Position numbers and translations under genes: made by a program. A stretch of DNA of 64,000 nt from Flavobacteriales bacterium (GTDB lineage Bacteria > Bacteroidota > Bacteroidia > Flavobacteriales_E > Vicingaceae): NCBI GenBank assembly GCA_020635795.1, contig JACJZD010000001.1:939001-1003000 (forward strand). The letters are read 5' to 3'. Of the stretch, positions 59,967-64,000 are shown piece after piece. The stretch's first letter is position 1. The number at the start of each line of letters is the position of its first letter. The notes below the pieces were generated by a model. The model did not search any database. It was not told where the DNA came from and was given only the letters and a program-made list of their open reading frames with translations.

Positions 59967-61025
59967 TCAAAAATACAAATTTTGTAGCAATGATTTTATA
60001 TAATTTTCTATCAATTTTGGAACAGGATAATCTTCTATATTGGTTATTGATATTGAATTGTAATCGGCATTTGTAATTTGTAGTTTTTTAGTTTTTATAT
60101 TCCAAAAGGTTGCATGTATTTTTTGATGACTTAATTGATGAATATATTCATCAGATTTTGATACAATATTTTTGTTATTAAGCAGCCATTGATGTTCTGT
60201 GGTAATTAATTTTTTAAAATCATTTACAGCAGAATCCGTTTCAATTAATGGAAAATCGAATAGACCAATCCAAATGTCTTTTGCTGTTCTTTTTTTTAAA
60301 ATCAGTTCATTTTCATCAGAGATAACCAAGTAATTAAAGAATCTATCTCGCTGTTTGGTTTGTTTTTCTTTTCTAGGGAGTTCGTTTATTTTCTTGTTGG
60401 CGAAAGCAAAACACTTACTTTGAAAACAACAATCATCACACAAAGGTAATTTGGGTTTACATTGTATTGCTCCAAATTCCATGATAGCTTGGTTATATGT
60501 TGCAGGATTTTTTTTATCAATCAATTCTTCTGCAAGCGCTTTAAACACATTTTTTCCTTTGTTGGAATCAATAAAATCTTCTATTCCAAAAATGCGAGAT
60601 AAAACACGATAAACATTTCCATCAATAACAGGGTAGGGTTTATTATATGAAAAAGACATGATGGCTGATGCAGTATAATCACCTATTCCTTTTAAAGAGT
60701 GAACTTCTTTAAAGGTAGAAGGGAATTTATTCTTGTACTCATCCCTAATGGTAATGGCTGTAGCATGTAGGTTTCTTGCTCGTGAATAATATCCTAAACC
60801 TTGCCAGAGTTTCAATACGTCTTCCTGGTTTGCATTGGCTAAGTCGCAAACGGTAGGGTAGTTTTCAACAAACTTATTATAGTAGCTTAATCCTTGATCA
60901 ACGCGGGTTTGTTGTAAAATAATTTCGGATAGCCAAATGTGGTAAGGATTTTTTGTGTTTCGCCAAGGTAAATCACGTTTGTTTTGCTTGTACCAAGCTA
61001 TTAAAATCCTTGAAAAATCTATCAT
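59967..61025 (-). CDS. mutY: A/G-specific adenine glycosylase
   Basis: The 352-residue protein has LPWRNTKNPYHIWLSEIILQQTRVDQ, the helix-hairpin-helix LKGIGDYTASAIMSF, the catalytic VIDGNVYRVLSR region and the cluster motif C-X6-C-X2-C-X5-C (CKPKLPLCDDCCFQSKC). A NUDIX-like C-terminal domain recognises 8-oxoG. It removes adenine mispaired with 8-oxoguanine. The order mutY-ssb-gldE-gldD is conserved in relatives. Confidence 0.95.
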   Translation of the reverse strand: MIDFSRILIAWYKQNKRDLPWRNTKNPYHIWLSEIILQQTRVDQGLSYYNKFVENYPTVCDLANANQEDVLKLWQGLGYYSRARNLHATAITIRDEYKNKFPSTFKEVHSLKGIGDYTASAIMSFSYNKPYPVIDGNVYRVLSRIFGIEDFIDSNKGKNVFKALAEELIDKKNPATYNQAIMEFGAIQCKPKLPLCDDCCFQSKCFAFANKKINELPRKEKQTKQRDRFFNYLVISDENELILKKRTAKDIWIGLFDFPLIETDSAVNDFKKLITTEHQWLLNNKNIVSKSDEYIHQLSHQKIHATFWNIKTKKLQITNADYNSISITNIEDYPVPKLIENYIKSLLQNLYF

Positions 61026-61102
61026 TCATTAAATCTTATCGAAAATATCCTGTTTTTAGGCTAAAATTAGATATTGTTTTTTTTAGTATTAATTAAAACT
61101 TG

Positions 61103-61110
61103 TATATTTG
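61103..61110 (+). promoter_or_regulatory. -7 box TATATTTG before the HU/IHF gene
   Basis: Exact TAnnTTTG match 54 nt before the start. A TTG lies 26 nt upstream, further than the usual 19-20, so only the -7 box is well supported. Confidence 0.5.
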
Positions 61111-61164
61111 CAGCCCTCAAAAAGATAATTAATTGAAATTTAAATAGTTAAAAGTATTTTAAAA

Positions 61165-61455
61165 ATGACAAAAGCAGACATAGTAACGAAGATTTCAGAC
61201 AAGACAGGTATAGAAAAATTAGCTGTTCAGAGAACTGTTGAAGAGTTTATGAAAGAAGTAAGAAAATCTCTAGAAGGTGGTAAAAATGTTTATCTAAGAG
61301 GGTTTGGAAGTTTTGTGGTAAAGAAAAGAGCACAAAAAACAGGTAGAAATATTTCTAAAAATACAACCATTATCATTCCAGAACACTTTATTCCTTCATT
61401 TAAACCAGCTAAATCTTTTGCTGAAAAAGTGAAGAAAAATGTGAAAACGAAATAA
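61165..61455 (+). CDS. HU/IHF family DNA-binding protein
   Basis: The 96-residue protein has the full HU fold: MTKADIVTKISDKTG, VQRTVEEFMKEVRKSLEGGKNVYLRGFGSF, and the DNA-bending arm KTGRNISKNTTIIIPEHFIPSFKPAKSF. The proline-tipped arm is typical of IHF and HU. Likely a nucleoid protein. It is 39 bp upstream of a ribosomal microprotein gene and of RNase E/G. Confidence 0.95.
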   Translation: MTKADIVTKISDKTGIEKLAVQRTVEEFMKEVRKSLEGGKNVYLRGFGSFVVKKRAQKTGRNISKNTTIIIPEHFIPSFKPAKSFAEKVKKNVKTK

Positions 61456-61494
61456 TAGAATTTACGACATTATAATAATATAAATTAAGAAGAT

Positions 61495-61587
61495 ATGCCA
61501 AGCGGAAAAAAAAGAAAAAGACATAAGATGGCTACGCACAAGCGTAAAAAAAGACTAAGAAAAAATAGACACAAAAAGAAAAAATAA
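61495..61587 (+). CDS. Lys/Arg-rich 30-residue microprotein, mS38/bS22 (AURKAIP1/COX24)-like
   Basis: A 31-codon frame in the gap between the HU/IHF and RNase E/G genes. It encodes MPSGKKRKRHKMATHKRK and a basic tail to the stop, with 20 or more of 30 residues basic. The pattern KRKRHKM...HKRKKRLRK resembles the C-terminal element of mitochondrial mS38 and of the small actinobacterial ribosomal protein bS22. It would bind rRNA on the small subunit. AGAAGA a few bases upstream is a weak ribosome site. I recall near-identical short proteins in other Bacteroidota, but cannot check here. Confidence 0.75.
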   Translation: MPSGKKRKRHKMATHKRKKRLRKNRHKKKK

Positions 61588-61711
61588 TTTCTTTTGATAC
61601 ATTTAGGTAACATTCTTACCAAAATCTATTCGTATTATATTTTTAAATTATCTCGAAACCTTTTAAGTATTCTTAAAGGGTATTCGTGTTTTAGTACACA
61701 AATACTTTCAA

Positions 61712-63271
61712 ATGAGTGTTGAACTAATCATCGATTCTTCACCTAAGGAAGTTGTTATTGCCATTCTGCGTGATGGAAAATTACTTGAATTACACAAGGA
61801 GAAAAACAATAATAATTTTTCGGTAGGCGACATATATTTGGCCAAGGTAAAAAAAATTATGCCTGGGCTAAATGCTACTTTCGTAAACGTTGGGTACGAA
61901 AAGGATGCCTTTTTGCATTATTTAGATTTAGGTCCAAATTTTCATTCGTTTGTAAAATATACCAAAGGAGTAACTGGTGGAGCTTTAAATAGTTCTGCTT
62001 TAGATTTTAAGTTTGAACCCGAAATTGAAAAATCAGGTAAAATTGAAAAAGTATTAAAATCGAACGAGCAGATATTGGTTCAAATTGCTAAAGAACCCAT
62101 TTCTACCAAAGGTCCACGATTAAGTTCTGAAATTTCTATTGCTGGTCGATACTTGGTGTTGGTTCCGTTTGCCGACAAAGTTTCTGTTTCTCAAAAAATT
62201 AAGGATGCTGATGAACGCGATCGTTTAATACGATTAATAAAAAGTATTAAACCTAAAGGGTTTGGTGTAATTGTCCGTACGGTAGCTAAAAACAAAAAAG
62301 TGGCAGATTTACATGCCGACATGTTGGATTTAACCAATCGTTGGGAAATATGTTACAATGCACTAAAAAATGGTCATGCACCTAAAAAAGTATTGGGTGA
62401 GTTAGACCGAACATCAGCGCTGTTAAGGGATTTATTAAATAGCGATTTTAATAATATTCATGTTAACGACGAAACACTTTATGGTGAGCTAAAAACCTAC
62501 TTGCATACCATTGCTCCTGATAAAGAAAAGATTGTAAAATTCTATTCGGGCAAAATGCCCATATTCGACAATTTTGGGGTTGAACGACAAATAAAATCGT
62601 TGTTTGGACGTAATGTAACCTTAAAATCGGGTATATACTTAATTATAGAACACACTGAAGCTTTGCACGTTATTGATGTAAATAGTGGGCAACGTGGAAA
62701 AAGAAAAGATAGTTCGCAAGAACAAAATGCACTTGAAGTAAACCTTGAAGCAGCCGAAGAAATTGCTCGTCAGTTGCGTTTGCGTGATATGGGAGGTATT
62801 GTGGTGGTTGATTTTATTGATATGAAAGAATCGGAAAACCGACACCTTTTGTATGAAAAAATGAAGGAATTCATGAAAGACGACCGAGCTAAACACAACA
62901 TTTTGCCTCCAAGCAAATTTGGTTTAGTACAAATTACTCGTCAGCGAGTACGTCCAGAAATGGAAATAAAAACGGCTGAAAAATGCCCGAGTTGTGGTGG
63001 TAGCGGAGAAGTGCAATCGACCTTGTTGTTGGTGGATGAAATAGAGAACAACATCAGATACATTGCACAGCAATTGAAGGTGAAAAAATTAAACATTACG
63101 GTTCATCCATTTTTAGAGGCATTTATTAATAAGCGTAAAGGCTTGTTTTCATCGCTTCGAAAAGAGTGGGAGGGTAAGTTTAAATGTAGCATTGAAATTA
63201 TGCCTTCATCTTCATACAATTTCTTGGAATACAAATTTTTTGATGCTAAAGACGAAGAAATTCACCTTTAA
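61712..63271 (+). CDS. rng: Ribonuclease E/G family protein
   Basis: The 519-residue protein has an S1-type RNA-binding part (VGDIYLAKVKKIMPGLNATFVNVGYEKDAFLHY), the catalytic Asp residues in LHVIDVNSGQRG and GGIVVVDFIDM, and the zinc-link cysteines CPSCGGSGEV. It lacks the long degradosome tail of Escherichia coli RNase E, so it corresponds to the short RNase G form. The 124-bp leader has an imperfect hairpin (CCTTTTAAG/CTTAAAGGG) that could serve autoregulation. Confidence 0.93.
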   Translation: MSVELIIDSSPKEVVIAILRDGKLLELHKEKNNNNFSVGDIYLAKVKKIMPGLNATFVNVGYEKDAFLHYLDLGPNFHSFVKYTKGVTGGALNSSALDFKFEPEIEKSGKIEKVLKSNEQILVQIAKEPISTKGPRLSSEISIAGRYLVLVPFADKVSVSQKIKDADERDRLIRLIKSIKPKGFGVIVRTVAKNKKVADLHADMLDLTNRWEICYNALKNGHAPKKVLGELDRTSALLRDLLNSDFNNIHVNDETLYGELKTYLHTIAPDKEKIVKFYSGKMPIFDNFGVERQIKSLFGRNVTLKSGIYLIIEHTEALHVIDVNSGQRGKRKDSSQEQNALEVNLEAAEEIARQLRLRDMGGIVVVDFIDMKESENRHLLYEKMKEFMKDDRAKHNILPPSKFGLVQITRQRVRPEMEIKTAEKCPSCGGSGEVQSTLLLVDEIENNIRYIAQQLKVKKLNITVHPFLEAFINKRKGLFSSLRKEWEGKFKCSIEIMPSSSYNFLEYKFFDAKDEEIHL

Positions 63272-63310
63272 TATTTAAGCTTCGGATAAAGCCCATAATG
63301 TCAAAAAAAT

Positions 63311-63799
63311 CTAGATTTCTTTTTGGAAATGAACCATTTTAATGGCAGTAATGGCAGCTTCATCACCTTTGTTCCCATGTTTTCCACCAGAGCGGTCAAT
63401 GGCTTGTTGTAAGGTGTTGTCGGTTAAAACACCAAAAATTACAGGGGTATTGTACATTAACGATACGTCTTTAATTCCTAATGCTGTAGCTTGGCATACA
63501 AAATCAAAATGTTTGGTATCGCCTTGTATTACACTACCTAAACAAATAACAGCATCAACTTCGGTTTTTTCTAAAATGGTTTGTGCAGCAACTGCTAACT
63601 CAAAACTACCTGGAACATATTTAACGTTAATGTTTTTCTTTTGTGCTCCGTGTTTAATTAACGTATCGTAAGCACCTTTTAAAAGGTTAGAGGTTATGTT
63701 GATGTTCCATTCTGCAACAACTATAGCAAAACGCATCTTTTTAGCATTTGGAATGCTATTTACATCGTAATCCGATAAATTTTTGTTTGCTGTAGCCAT
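63311..63799 (-). CDS. ribH: 6,7-dimethyl-8-ribityllumazine synthase
   Basis: The 162-residue protein has FAIVVAEWNINITSNLLKGA, YVPGSFELAVAAQTI, CLGSVIQGDTKHFDFVC and FGVLTDNTLQQAIDRSGGKHGNKG, diagnostic of lumazine synthase, which makes the immediate precursor of riboflavin. It is 59 bp downstream of the TPR gene on the same strand. Confidence 0.96.
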   Translation of the reverse strand: MATANKNLSDYDVNSIPNAKKMRFAIVVAEWNINITSNLLKGAYDTLIKHGAQKKNINVKYVPGSFELAVAAQTILEKTEVDAVICLGSVIQGDTKHFDFVCQATALGIKDVSLMYNTPVIFGVLTDNTLQQAIDRSGGKHGNKGDEAAITAIKMVHFQKEI

Positions 63800-63858
63800 T
63801 ATTTAATTAGATAATTCGATAGTTAAATAATGAGATATTTAAACTCGAAATTTTTTAA

Positions 63859-64000
63859 TTACTTCTTGTAAGCTTCTGCTCTAGCTAAATATTTTTCAAT
63901 AGTTCTGCCTTCGCTAGATTCAGCGTAATCGTTTTTAATTGTCGTGTAATTATCAAAAGCTTTATTAAAATCACCTTGCTCTTCGTAAACAATACCGGCT
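63859..64000 (-). CDS. TPR-repeat protein, C-terminal fragment
   Basis: Only the last 46 codons are in the window. The translated end reads AGIVYEEQGDFNKAFDNYTTI, then EGRTIEKYLARAEAYKK and a stop, which is a tetratricopeptide-type helical repeat. Relatives of this gene lie next to ribH in other Bacteroidota, as far as I recall. The function cannot be told from the fragment. Confidence 0.75.
   Translation of the reverse strand, partial: AGIVYEEQGDFNKAFDNYTTIKNDYAESSEGRTIEKYLARAEAYKK

Overview
The window comes from a low-GC member of the Bacteroidota, most likely in or near the Flavobacteriales. The evidence is a type IX secretion C-terminal sorting domain, GldD, GldE and a GldI-like protein, MqnE of the futalosine menaquinone route, WaaA and LptD, weak Shine-Dalgarno sites, and -7 promoter boxes of the TAnnTTTG type typical of this phylum. 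I saw no rRNA, tRNA, CRISPR array, insertion sequence or phage gene.

Region 1 (1-9944) is the most unusual part: a divergent aromatic-degradation module. On the minus strand are bcrC, bcrB and bcrA (bcrA cut by the window edge), encoding a class I ATP-dependent benzoyl-CoA reductase. On the plus strand, after a 310-bp divergent control region, are a MocA-like nucleotidyltransferase, XdhC, a short-chain dehydrogenase, a fused HcrC-HcrA subunit and HcrB. HcrB carries the extra [4Fe-4S] insert that is diagnostic of 4-hydroxybenzoyl-CoA reductase. Together they predict removal of the para-hydroxyl of 4-hydroxybenzoyl-CoA to give benzoyl-CoA, followed by reductive dearomatisation. MocA and XdhC would mature the molybdenum enzyme. 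The CoA ligase, BcrD, the electron-donating ferredoxin and the ring-opening enzymes are not in view.

Region 2 (9963-32737) is mostly housekeeping. It holds a hemerythrin-like protein, PhnA/YjdM, a YhcC-type radical SAM protein, a GlcD-like oxidase, a secreted M43 metalloprotease, mqnE with a glycerophosphodiesterase, a YceI-like lipoprotein, a serC-serA-DUF1015-yggS operon, a membrane glycosyltransferase with recR, a sodium:solute symporter, two envelope proteins, nrnA, and five consecutive FKBP-type prolyl isomerase genes.

Region 3 (32789-45600) holds a single-protein type IIL restriction-modification enzyme and then envelope genes: lptD, a cell-wall amidase, an MCE-domain protein, two HdrD/GlcF-like iron-sulfur proteins around a HAD-like protein, waaA and a small outer-membrane protein.

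Region 4 (45733-54907) is a nine-gene plus-strand run for nucleotide sugars: UDP-glucuronate, UDP-xylose, a UDP-diacetamido-uronate, UDP-GalNAc(A), dTDP-4-keto-6-deoxyglucose and a PHP-type tyrosine phosphatase. It contains no glycosyltransferase, flippase or polymerase.

Region 5 (54908-64000) returns to conserved Bacteroidota genes: a DUF5686 outer-membrane protein, gldD-gldE-ssb-mutY, an HU/IHF protein, a 30-residue mS38/bS22-like basic ribosomal microprotein, RNase E/G, ribH and the end of a TPR protein.
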